From positions 1-5,435 of the forward strand of contig JAICIT010000216.1 in assembly GCA_025960445.1 (NCBI GenBank): a stretch of 5,435 bases of DNA, written 5' to 3'. This document shows, piece after piece, positions 1-5,435 of the stretch (within the stretch, counting starts at the first letter, position 1; every line of letters begins with the position of its first letter). The notes beneath the pieces are model-generated. The model made no database searches. It saw only the letters and a list, made by a program, of their open reading frames with translations, and had not been told where the DNA came from. Source of the DNA: Bradyrhizobium sp. (lineage in GTDB: Bacteria; Pseudomonadota; Alphaproteobacteria; Rhizobiales; Xanthobacteraceae). The translations under genes and the position numbers were made by a program.

Positions 1-2083
1 GTTTGATCCGGAAAATTTCAGCCGCGAGGCAGAGGCTGCGCGCCCGATCAACGCCTGGAAGCCATTCGGAAACGGCCAGCGGGCCTGCATCGGGCGGGGC
101 TTCGCGATGCACGAAGCCGCGCTAGCGATCGGTATGATCCTGCAGCGCTTCAAGCTGATCGACGTCGATCGTTATCAGATGCACCTGAAGGAGACGCTGA
201 CGATCAAGCCGGACGGATTCAAGATCAAGGTCCGGCCACGCAGCGAGACGGAGCGTGGCGCATTTAGCGGCGCGAGCGCTGCCGCAGCCCCGAGCGCGAC
301 GCCCGCTCGCGCCAGCGCCCGTCCCGCACACAACACTCCGCTTCTGGTGCTGTACGGATCGAATCTTGGCACCGCCGAGGAATTGGCCACCCGTGTCGCC
401 GATCTCGCGGAGGTCAATGGATTTGCGACCAGGCTCGCACCCCTCGACGACTGCATTGGCAAGCTGCCCGACGAGGGCGGGGTCCTGATTTTTTGTGCCT
501 CTTATAACGGGGCGCCGCCTGACAATGCCACGCAGTTCGTCAAATGGCTCGGGAGTGGTCTGCCAAAGGATGCGTTCGCGAAAATGAGATACGCCGTGTT
601 CGGTTGTGGCAACAGCGACTGGGCCGCGACCTATCAATCCGTGCCGCGACTGATTGACCGGCAACTGGCGGAGCACGGCGCTCGCGCCGTGTATGCGCGC
701 GGCGAGGGCGATGCTCGCAGCGATCTCGATGGAGATTTCGATGGCTGGTTCGCCAAGCTGGCGCCACTGGCCACGAAGGAATTCGGGATCGCGTCTAATT
801 TCAGCCGCAGCGCTGAGGACGAGCCGCTCTACAGCATCGAGCCGGTTGCGCCGTCGGCGGTCAACGCGATCGTCGCGCTCGGCGGCATTTCGCCGATGAA
901 GCTGTTGGTGAACAGTGAATTGCAGAACAAGACTGGAGCCAATGCCTCCCAGAGATCGACGCGGCATATCGAGGTGCAACTGCCATCCGACATTACCTAT
1001 CGCGTCGGCGATCACTTAAGCGTGGTGCCGCGCAACGATCCGACGCTGGTGGATGCGGTTGCAAGGCGGTTCGGTTTTCTCCCTTCCGATCAGATCCGGT
1101 TGGCGGTCGCCGAGGGTCGCCGCGCACAATTGCCGGTCGGCGAGCCGGTCTCGGTCGGGCGGCTGTTGGCCGACTTTGTCGAATTGCAGCAGGTCGCGAC
1201 GCGTAAACAGATTCAAATTCTGTCCGAGCACACGCGGTGCCCGGTGACCAAGCCGAAACTGCTCGCCTATCTCGGCGATGACGCCGTCTCCGCCGAACAT
1301 TATCGCTCGGATATTCTCGGCAAGCGAAAATCGGTGTTCGATCTGCTCGAGGAGCATCCGGCGTGCGAATTGCCGCTGCATGCTTATCTCGAGATGCTGT
1401 CGCTGCTAGCGCCGCGCTACTACTCGATCTCGTCGTCGCCTTCCGTCGATGGCACGCGCTGCAGTATCACGGTCGGCGTGGTGGAGGGCAGTGCGAGCTC
1501 CGGCCGTGGCATCTACAAAGGGGTGTGCTCGAATTATCTGGCCGGCCGTCGCGCCGGCGAGACGATCCACGCAACTGTGCGCGAGACCAAGGCTGGTTTC
1601 AGGTTGCCGGAGGATGCTTCCGTGCCGATCATCATGATCGGTCCGGGAACGGGGCTGGCGCCGTTCCGCGGCTTCCTGCAGGAGCGCGCCGCGCTTAAAG
1701 CGAGCGGGGCGAAGCTTGGCCCGGCGATGCTGTTCTTTGGCTGTCGGCATCCCGACCAGGATTATCTTTACGCCGACGAGCTCAAGTCGTTCGAAACCGG
1801 CGGCATTGCCGAGCTACACACAGCTTTCTCCCGCGCGGAAGGTCCAAAGACTTATGTGCAGAACCTTGTCAGCGCGCAGAAGGAACGCGTCTGGAGCCTC
1901 ATCGAGCAGGGCGCAATCATTTACGTGTGCGGCGATGGCGGCAAGATGGAGCCGGACGTCAAGGCGGCGCTGGTCGCGATCCATCGCGAACGGAGCGGCA
2001 GCGACGCCAACGAGGGGCAACGGTGGATTGACGATCTCGGAACCAAAAACCGCTACGTCCTCGATGTCTGGGCGGGCGGCTAA
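1..2083 (+). CDS. cyp102: Bifunctional cytochrome P450/NADPH-P450 reductase, CYP102 (P450 BM3) type, 5' end missing
   Basis: A self-sufficient fatty-acid hydroxylase in which a P450 heme domain is fused to a diflavin reductase that passes electrons from NADPH through FAD and FMN to the heme; expected to be cytosolic. The reading frame is open from base 2, giving 693 residues. Numbered from there: the heme loop FGNGQRACIG at 22-31, with Cys29 as iron ligand; an Ala/Pro-rich linker at about 89-111; the FMN-binding flavodoxin domain starting with YGSNLGTAEE at 118-127; the FAD motif RYYSISSSP at 472-480; the NADPH motif IGPGTGLAPFRGF at 546-558; FFGC at 578-581; YVCGDG at 641-646; and the BM3-like C-terminus DVWAGG. 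BM3 has 1049 residues, so about 370 N-terminal residues, including the substrate channel and I helix, lie outside the window. The ATG at base 107 is internal and not the start. All visible cofactor motifs are intact. Subterminal fatty-acid hydroxylation is inferred from the family; the true substrate cannot be judged here. Confidence 0.96.
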   Translation, partial: FDPENFSREAEAARPINAWKPFGNGQRACIGRGFAMHEAALAIGMILQRFKLIDVDRYQMHLKETLTIKPDGFKIKVRPRSETERGAFSGASAAAAPSATPARASARPAHNTPLLVLYGSNLGTAEELATRVADLAEVNGFATRLAPLDDCIGKLPDEGGVLIFCASYNGAPPDNATQFVKWLGSGLPKDAFAKMRYAVFGCGNSDWAATYQSVPRLIDRQLAEHGARAVYARGEGDARSDLDGDFDGWFAKLAPLATKEFGIASNFSRSAEDEPLYSIEPVAPSAVNAIVALGGISPMKLLVNSELQNKTGANASQRSTRHIEVQLPSDITYRVGDHLSVVPRNDPTLVDAVARRFGFLPSDQIRLAVAEGRRAQLPVGEPVSVGRLLADFVELQQVATRKQIQILSEHTRCPVTKPKLLAYLGDDAVSAEHYRSDILGKRKSVFDLLEEHPACELPLHAYLEMLSLLAPRYYSISSSPSVDGTRCSITVGVVEGSASSGRGIYKGVCSNYLAGRRAGETIHATVRETKAGFRLPEDASVPIIMIGPGTGLAPFRGFLQERAALKASGAKLGPAMLFFGCRHPDQDYLYADELKSFETGGIAELHTAFSRAEGPKTYVQNLVSAQKERVWSLIEQGAIIYVCGDGGKMEPDVKAALVAIHRERSGSDANEGQRWIDDLGTKNRYVLDVWAGG

Positions 2084-2122
2084 TTCTGCTTTCGCAGCCG
2101 CGACGATGACTCGGAAAGCGCG

Positions 2123-3043
2123 TTAAGCGGCCTTCGCACTCGCCGCATGCGCATGCTTATCGATCCCGTCAATGATTTGCGGCCACATCGGAATCGGAAG
2201 CGCATGACCCATGCCTTCAATCATCAGGAGTTTGGCGCCTGGAATAGCGGCGGCCGTAAACTTGCCGCCCTCAGGGCGCACCAAGGGATCAACGGTACCG
2301 TGAATGACGAGGGTAGGCACCTTCACCGAAGCCAGCCGCTCCTTGCGGCTGCCTGACGCAAGGATAGCGCGAAGCTGACGCCCGACTCCGGCCGGGTTGA
2401 GGCCGCGTTCATATGTGCGTTCGGCGCGCGAGCGGTCGAGCGCCTCATCCTCAGGGAAACTGCCAACGCGCAGGACCTTCCAGGTCTGCGCGAAGCGCTC
2501 GAAGTATTCTTCCTTGGTGGCCGGCGGCGGCGCCATCAGCAAAGCAGACGCTTCCCGGCTTGGTGGCGGGACTTTGGGGTCGCCTGTAGTCGACATGATG
2601 GAAGTGAGCGAGCGTACCCGCTGCGGGAACAGTATCGCGACCTCCTGGGCAATCATGCCGCCCATCGAGGCGCCCACCAGATGCGCGGATTTGACGTGAA
2701 GCGCGTCCATCAGGCCAACGACGTCTTCCGCCATGTCGCGTATTTTATAAGGCGCCGCGACCGGAATTCTTAGAAATCGCATCTTGAGCAGTTCGAGCGG
2801 CGTCAGCCGCTTGCCGCCGCTCAGCTTGCTGGATTTGCCGATATCACGATTGTCAAACCGGATTACGCGGAAGCCGCGCGCCGCAAGCTGCCGACAGAAA
2901 TCGTCATCCCAATGGATCATCTGGGCGCCCAGACCCATGATCAGCAGCATCGGTTCGGCATTGGGATCGCCGAAGATCTCGTAACAAATGTCGATGCCGT
3001 TGGCGCGGGCGATTTGCGGCGGCTGATGGGCAAGTGCGTTCAC
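2123..3043 (-). CDS. Alpha/beta hydrolase, RdmC-like serine hydrolase/esterase
   Basis: A complete 306-residue alpha/beta-fold hydrolase, probably cytosolic (no signal peptide or membrane segment is seen). The catalytic triad is readable: nucleophile Ser126 in GASMGG (124-129), acid Asp252 in HGTVDPL, and His280 in GMGHALP. The oxyanion-hole region MGLG is at 36-39 and the family motif RFDNRD at 62-67. Overall it resembles the aclacinomycin methylesterase RdmC and the enol-lactonase-like hydrolases that are often annotated only as 'alpha/beta hydrolase'. The start is GTG at 3043, chosen because AGGAAA lies 8 nt upstream. The C-terminus is Ala/Lys/His-rich. It converges on the P450 gene (39-bp gap) and diverges from the phaE-phaC operon, with 169 bp between the two starts. 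The hydrolase call is firm; the substrate is unknown. Cleavage of PHA oligomers or acyl-CoA esters would be suggested only by position. Confidence 0.93.
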   Translation of the reverse strand: MNALAHQPPQIARANGIDICYEIFGDPNAEPMLLIMGLGAQMIHWDDDFCRQLAARGFRVIRFDNRDIGKSSKLSGGKRLTPLELLKMRFLRIPVAAPYKIRDMAEDVVGLMDALHVKSAHLVGASMGGMIAQEVAILFPQRVRSLTSIMSTTGDPKVPPPSREASALLMAPPPATKEEYFERFAQTWKVLRVGSFPEDEALDRSRAERTYERGLNPAGVGRQLRAILASGSRKERLASVKVPTLVIHGTVDPLVRPEGGKFTAAAIPGAKLLMIEGMGHALPIPMWPQIIDGIDKHAHAASAKAA

Positions 3044-3051
3044 GTTCGCTG

Positions 3052-3057
3052 TTTCCT
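3052..3057 (-). promoter_or_regulatory. Ribosome binding site of the hydrolase gene
   Basis: Read on the minus strand the site is AGGAAA, 8 nt before the GTG codon at 3043. It supports the GTG start; no ATG start with a comparable site is seen nearby. Confidence 0.6.
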
Positions 3058-3098
3058 GAGCGCTGGTATTGCAATGGGGAATCTATGACATGGTTTGT

Positions 3099-3122
3099 GC
3101 GCCTGCAGAAGCTGCAGGGCGC
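3099..3122. repeat. Inverted repeat with two CTGCAG boxes, possible operator
   Basis: CCTGCAG at 3102-3108, a 3-nt centre AAG, and CTGCAGG at 3112-3118 form a perfect 7-bp inverted repeat. GCGC flanks it on both sides (3099-3102 and 3119-3122), offset by one base. It lies about 55 bp upstream of the hydrolase start and about 25 bp upstream of the -35-like box of the phaE promoter, so one protein bound here could affect both directions. TGC/GCA-rich dyads are known targets of PhaR, the PHA-responsive repressor of alphaproteobacteria such as Paracoccus and Rhodobacter. The palindrome is seen directly; the regulator is an inference. A cruciform or hairpin function is also possible. Confidence 0.5.
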
Positions 3123-3142
3123 ATAAATCGGCGGCTGCCATG

Positions 3143-3174
3143 TTGACCGTCTCGGCACAACGGTGTGGTATCAT
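3143..3174 (+). promoter_or_regulatory. Predicted promoter of the phaE-phaC-GNAT operon
   Basis: TTGACC (3143-3148) resembles a -35 box, and TATCAT (3169-3174) a -10 box preceded directly by TGG, an extended -10 element. The 20-nt spacer is longer than the usual 17, so the extended -10 probably matters more than the -35. Transcription would start near 3181, inside or beside the palindrome CCGATCGG (3175-3182), leaving a leader of about 30 nt before the GTG codon. Confidence 0.45.
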
Positions 3175-3200
3175 CCGATCGGGCGGGACACTCGCAGTCG

Positions 3201-3208
3201 AAGGAGGG
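3201..3208 (+). promoter_or_regulatory. Strong ribosome binding site deciding the phaE start
   Basis: AAGGAGGG is a near-perfect Shine-Dalgarno sequence. Its GGAGG core ends 5 nt before the GTG at 3213. The alternative in-frame GTG at 3165 has no such site and overlaps the predicted promoter, so the 3213 start is preferred. Confidence 0.8.
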
Positions 3209-3212
3209 CGCC

Positions 3213-3596
3213 GTGGCAGACAAGAGCACCGATCCGGCTGCGATCTGGCAGAACATGGTCGGCGAGATGGAGAAGGGATTCAACTCCTTTGCCAGTCAGG
3301 CCTTGGCATCGCCGGAGTTCAGCAAACTGGTCAACCAAGTCGGCGGCGCCTCCGCGGGAGCGCAGAAACAGTTTGGCGAGCTGATGGAAAAATATCTCGT
3401 CAGCATGAACCTGCCGAGCAGGGCCCAGATGCTCAGCATGGCTGAGCGCTTGCAATCAATCGAGGGCCAGTTGAACGAGGTCAAGGCGCTGCTTTATGAG
3501 CTCCATAACAGCTCGGGCATGCCACCTGATCGATCCGTCGCGCCAAGGCCGCCGCGGACCAAGCAACCGCCCTCCGCGCGAGGAGAGCAAAAATGA
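3213..3596 (+). CDS. phaE: Short PhaE/PhaR-like PHA synthase subunit
   Basis: A 127-residue, mostly helical protein encoded directly before phaC, in the place where the second subunit of class III (PhaE) or class IV (PhaR) PHA synthases is found. It starts MADKSTDPAAIW. The region at about 66-98 holds NLPSRAQM followed by a heptad-like helix (MAERLQSIEGQLNEVKALL), matching the conserved C-terminal 'LP(T/S)R..., coiled helix' signature of PhaE and PhaR. The last 25 or so residues are Pro/Arg-rich and probably disordered. There is no signal peptide, membrane segment or catalytic motif. Such subunits bind PhaC and are needed for full activity. Allochromatium PhaE is near 350 residues and Bacillus PhaR near 200, so this version is markedly short; no frameshift is visible. 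The stop overlaps the phaC start as ATGA, which implies translational coupling. Subunit identity rests on motif and position; a phasin-like granule protein is the main alternative. Confidence 0.75.
   Translation: MADKSTDPAAIWQNMVGEMEKGFNSFASQALASPEFSKLVNQVGGASAGAQKQFGELMEKYLVSMNLPSRAQMLSMAERLQSIEGQLNEVKALLYELHNSSGMPPDRSVAPRPPRTKQPPSARGEQK
3581..3587 (+). promoter_or_regulatory. Ribosome binding site of phaC
   Basis: AGGAGAG lies inside the end of the phaE-like gene, 5 nt before the phaC ATG at 3593. With the ATGA overlap (3593-3596) it fixes the phaC start and points to coupled translation. Confidence 0.75.
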
Positions 3597-4675
3597 ACGC
3601 GCCTGCCGGCCTCGATCTGGCATCGATCCCGGAACGGATCCAGAGCGAGGTGCAGCGCGCGATTCAGCGCAGCATCAAGGGCGTCGAGTATATTGCCTCG
3701 TCAGGACCGGCGCTGGGCTCGACCCCGAAGGACATTCTGGCGGTCCGCGGCACGATGAATCTGTATCACTACCGGCCGATTGCGGACGAGATCTATCGTG
3801 TCCCGATCCTGATCGTGATGGCGACCACCAATCGCGGTTATATCCTCGACATGGTGCCCGGTCAAAGCTTCATCGAGTTTCTCTTGAAGCGTGGCTACGA
3901 CGTTTACATGCTGGACTGGAGGGCGCCCAAGCCGGAAGAGAAGTCGCTGCGGATGGAAGATTACGTGCTCGACTTCATCCCGGATTGCGTCCGCCGCGTG
4001 CAGCGCGATTCCGGCGAAACCGATATCAGCGTGATCGGCTATTGCTTCGGTGGCGTGCTGTCATTGCTGTACGGCTCGATCTTCGCCGACGGACCGATGA
4101 AAAATCTGATTTGCTTCACCACGCCGATTGATTTCCGCGAAATGAAGCTGTTCCAGAATTTCTCCGATAGGCGCTATTTTGATGTCGACCGGCTGATCGA
4201 CAGCGTCGGCAACGTCCCGCCCGAAATGATCCTGTCTTCGTTCGAGATGCTGAGACCGGCATCACGCGTCGCGAGCCAGGTTCAGCTATGGGAGAACATC
4301 TGGAATGACGAGTACGTCAAATCCTATCGTATGTTCGATCGCTGGGCGACTGACACGCTGCCTCTGGCCGGCGAGTATTTTCGCGCGATCACCAAGGACC
4401 TGATGTGGGATAACAAGCTCTACAACGACGCCATGTCGGTGGGCGGGCGCAAAGCCGATATATCCAAAATCAAAGTGCCGATCCTGCATGCTGTCGCCGA
4501 GCACGACCACATCGTGCCTTATGATGCCGCGAAGCACCTGATCCAAAAGATCGGTTCGGCTGACAAGGAAGAGGTGATCCTGAAGGGCGGCCATGTCAGC
4601 CTGGTAGCCGGCGCCAACGCCATCAAGCGGCTATGGCCGAAACTCGATTCATGGTTGTGCGAGAGATCAGTATGA
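3593..4675 (+). CDS. phaC: Class III-type poly(3-hydroxyalkanoate) synthase, PhaC subunit
   Basis: PhaC polymerises (R)-3-hydroxyacyl-CoA into PHA, releasing CoA, at the surface of cytoplasmic granules. The protein has 360 residues, the size of class III/IV PhaC (Allochromatium vinosum about 355) and far shorter than class I/II enzymes (about 560-600). The lipase-like box GYCFGG is at 149-154 with nucleophile Cys151; Asp305 in AEHDHIVP and His334 in KGGHVSL complete the triad. The spacing matches Cys149/Asp302/His331 of A. vinosum almost exactly. Other family blocks are VYMLDWRAP (104-112), TTPIDF (176-181), FRAITKDL (263-270) and SVGGRKADI (282-290). The box has Phe after Cys where the A. 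vinosum enzyme has Gln. It is the middle gene of a three-gene operon with ATGA overlaps on both sides. Bradyrhizobia typically carry several phaC paralogues, so this may not be the main synthase. Substrate chain length cannot be read from sequence. Confidence 0.95.
   Translation: MNAPAGLDLASIPERIQSEVQRAIQRSIKGVEYIASSGPALGSTPKDILAVRGTMNLYHYRPIADEIYRVPILIVMATTNRGYILDMVPGQSFIEFLLKRGYDVYMLDWRAPKPEEKSLRMEDYVLDFIPDCVRRVQRDSGETDISVIGYCFGGVLSLLYGSIFADGPMKNLICFTTPIDFREMKLFQNFSDRRYFDVDRLIDSVGNVPPEMILSSFEMLRPASRVASQVQLWENIWNDEYVKSYRMFDRWATDTLPLAGEYFRAITKDLMWDNKLYNDAMSVGGRKADISKIKVPILHAVAEHDHIVPYDAAKHLIQKIGSADKEEVILKGGHVSLVAGANAIKRLWPKLDSWLCERSV
4661..4666 (+). promoter_or_regulatory. Weak ribosome binding site of the GNAT gene
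   Basis: GAGAGA lies within the last codons of phaC, 5 nt before the ATG at 4672. It favours the ATGA-overlap start over the in-frame ATGs at 4633 and 4651, which sit deeper inside phaC. Confidence 0.5.
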
Positions 4676-5268
4676 GCAGTGACAGACGTTCCTATCCGCG
4701 CCGGGTGGCAACCGAGGCCGGCGAGATCGAATTCCGGCTGATGTCGCCGGCCGATGAGGCAGCGGTGCTCGCGTTCGCGCAAAAGCTTCCGGTGCACGAT
4801 CTCTTGTTCCTGCCACGCGACATCAGTGAGCCGAAGGTTTTGACTGCGTGGATCAAGGAAATCGAGCGCGGCGCGATCACAAGCGTGCTCGCCTGGAAGG
4901 ACGGCACCGTGGTGGGGTGTGGTACATTGGTTCGCGATCCGCTGTCCTGGTCCCCGCATGTCGGCGAAATTCGCAGCGTGGTCTCCTCCGAGGTGCGCGG
5001 GCAGGGTGTCGGCCGGGCGCTGTCCCAAGAGACGTTCGCGCTCGCTTTGGGCTCAGGACTTGAGCGGCTCGTGGTGCAGATGACCGTCGATCAAACCGGC
5101 GCAATCGCCATATTCGAAGGCCTCGGTTTCAAGGCCGAGGCGCTGCTGCGGGAGCACGTCAAGGACAAGGCCGGCAAGAGCCATGACATCGTCGTTCTCG
5201 GCCATGACGTGGCCCAGGTCCGGGCTCAACTCGAAGCCTATGGGTTGGCAGGGGCGGTTCAGCATTAA
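4672..5268 (+). CDS. GNAT family N-acetyltransferase
   Basis: A 198-residue single-domain acetyltransferase expected to move an acyl group from acetyl-CoA to an amine. The acetyl-CoA pyrophosphate-binding motif A is clear: EIRSVVSSEVRGQGVGRAL at 99-117, with RGQGVG at 109-114 fitting R/QxxGxG/A. Motif B follows with QTGAIAIFEGLGFKAEALLR (141-160). The N-terminal part contains PVHDLLFLPRDISEP (40-54), a block I recall from an uncharacterised GNAT subgroup in several phyla. The ATG at 4672 overlaps the phaC stop (ATGA), so its translation is probably coupled to phaC. An upstream in-frame start would add 13 residues encoded inside phaC and is less likely. The substrate is unknown. Candidates inferred from context are a lysine of the synthase or a granule protein, or a small amine; nothing in the sequence decides this. 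Confidence 0.9.
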   Translation: MSSDRRSYPRRVATEAGEIEFRLMSPADEAAVLAFAQKLPVHDLLFLPRDISEPKVLTAWIKEIERGAITSVLAWKDGTVVGCGTLVRDPLSWSPHVGEIRSVVSSEVRGQGVGRALSQETFALALGSGLERLVVQMTVDQTGAIAIFEGLGFKAEALLREHVKDKAGKSHDIVVLGHDVAQVRAQLEAYGLAGAVQH

Positions 5269-5312
5269 ACCGTCGAAGGATTTTGGAACCGGTTTGATCA
5301 CGATCCCGTGAT
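5267..5312 (+). terminator. Possible operon end: nested inverted repeats without a U-tract
   Basis: Directly after the GNAT stop there are AAACCG (5267-5272) paired with CGGTTT (5290-5295), and then a compact hairpin ATCACG-ATCC-CGTGAT (5297-5312: 6-bp perfect stem, 4-nt loop). No run of T follows, so this is not a standard intrinsic terminator. It could be a 3' stabilising hairpin or a protein-binding dyad instead. Confidence 0.3.
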
Positions 5313-5320
5313 GTCGCGAC

Positions 5321-5336
5321 GCAACATTAATATTGC
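5321..5336. promoter_or_regulatory. Operator-like palindrome GCAAcATTAATaTTGC
   Basis: This 16-bp imperfect palindrome matches at 7 of 8 base pairs around the centre ATTAAT. It overlaps the start of the next promoter's -35 box and continues into TGCATTGCA (5334-5342), itself a TGCA-T-TGCA dyad. Binding here would block RNA polymerase, so repression is the natural reading. TGCA-rich sites of this kind fit PhaR-type repressors, but the identity of the regulator is inferred. Confidence 0.45.
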
Positions 5337-5361
5337 ATTGCACCATGAACTGTCATATATA
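5333..5361 (+). promoter_or_regulatory. Predicted sigma70-type promoter of the next gene
   Basis: TTGCAT (5333-5338) and TATATA (5356-5361) are separated by exactly 17 bp, in a stretch that is AT-richer than its surroundings. Transcription would start near 5368, giving a leader of about 60 nt. This is the best promoter in the window. Confidence 0.6.
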
Positions 5362-5368
5362 GACGTTG

Positions 5369-5405
5369 CCCCGGGCCAATCCGGACGGGGTGAGCCCATA
5401 GCTCA
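5369..5405 (+). other. Two small hairpins in the leader of the next gene
   Basis: CCCCG (5369-5373) can pair with CGGGG (5386-5390), and TGAGC (5391-5395) with GCTCA (5401-5405) around the loop CCATA. The two stems lie end to end between the predicted transcription start and the ribosome binding site. They may stabilise the transcript 5' end. No known riboswitch is recognised. Confidence 0.3.
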
Positions 5406-5416
5406 AACCTGAGGAT

Positions 5417-5422
5417 GGAGAG
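5417..5422 (+). promoter_or_regulatory. Ribosome binding site of the right-edge gene
   Basis: GGAGAG lies 6 nt before an ATG at 5429. Site, spacing and the upstream promoter together support a real gene start here. Confidence 0.6.
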
Positions 5423-5428
5423 ACCCCA

Positions 5429-5435
5429 ATGACAA
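5429..5435 (+). CDS. Start of an unidentified gene, cut by the right edge
   Basis: Only Met-Thr and one further base are inside the window, so no product can be read. The call rests on a good promoter, a structured leader and a Shine-Dalgarno site at proper spacing. It has its own promoter and is therefore probably a separate unit from the phaC operon. A phasin gene would fit the TGCA-rich control region and the neighbourhood, but this is a guess. Confidence 0.55.

Noticed and set aside
122..1015. Long minus-strand open frame opposite the P450 gene
   Set aside because: It lies fully antisense to a gene with clear FMN and FAD domain motifs, and its translation is Arg-rich without any recognisable motif: a high-GC shadow frame.
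2086..2097. CTGC-TTTC-GCAG hairpin between the convergent P450 and hydrolase genes, as terminator or PhaR-type operator
   Set aside because: The stem is only 4 bp and no T-run follows on either strand; a site between two gene ends is a poor place for an operator. Probably chance.
3165..3212. Upstream GTG start at 3165 adding 16 residues to the phaE-like protein
   Set aside because: No Shine-Dalgarno site, overlap with the predicted promoter, and a near-perfect AAGGAGGG before the GTG at 3213.
3496..4131. Second plus-strand frame across the phaE-phaC junction
   Set aside because: Low-complexity Arg-rich translation overlapping phaC, whose catalytic motifs fix the real frame.
4633..4671. Upstream ATG starts (4633, 4651) for the GNAT gene
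   Set aside because: Both lie deeper inside phaC; the ATG at 4672 gives the same ATGA overlap as the previous junction and has GAGAGA at good spacing.
1..5435. CRISPR array, insertion sequence, tRNA/rRNA or defence cassette
   Set aside because: No regularly spaced repeats, transposase motifs, terminal inverted repeats or RNA-gene signatures were found; almost all of the window is metabolic coding sequence of even composition.

Overview
The window looks like chromosomal DNA of an alphaproteobacterium, most likely of the Bradyrhizobium/Rhodopseudomonas group. This rests on high-GC codon use throughout, a natural P450-reductase fusion of the CYP102 type, a short class III-type PHA synthase pair, and TGCA-rich palindromes like those bound by alphaproteobacterial PHA regulators. 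The genus is an inference from the overall picture; no rRNA or other marker gene is present.

Layout. (1) Bases 1-2083, + strand: the C-terminal two thirds of a self-sufficient cytochrome P450 (P450 BM3-like fatty-acid hydroxylase), cut by the left edge just before the heme-binding loop. (2) Bases 2123-3043, - strand: a complete alpha/beta hydrolase, convergent with the P450 and separated from it by 39 bp. (3) Bases 3044-3212: a divergent control region with a strong palindrome (two CTGCAG boxes), an extended -10 promoter and a very good Shine-Dalgarno site. (4) Bases 3213-5268, + strand: a tight three-gene operon, phaE-like small subunit, phaC and a GNAT acetyltransferase, in which both gene junctions are ATGA overlaps. 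(5) Bases 5269-5428: a gap with a hairpin, an operator-like palindrome, a sigma70-type promoter with exact 17-bp spacing and a structured leader. (6) Base 5429 to the edge: the first codons of a further + strand gene.

How the genes may work together. PhaC polymerises (R)-3-hydroxyacyl-CoA into polyhydroxyalkanoate (PHA) granules, and the PhaE-like protein is its probable partner subunit. The GNAT enzyme is translationally coupled to PhaC, so it is made with the synthase, but its substrate is unknown. The divergent hydrolase is a generic serine hydrolase; a role on PHA-related esters is only a guess from position. The P450 shares the broad theme of fatty-acid chemistry but is convergent and need not be functionally linked.

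Nothing here is a wholly new system on sequence alone. The best leads are the unusually short synthase subunit, the coupled acetyltransferase, and related TGCA palindromes in both intergenic regions that hint at a shared regulator.
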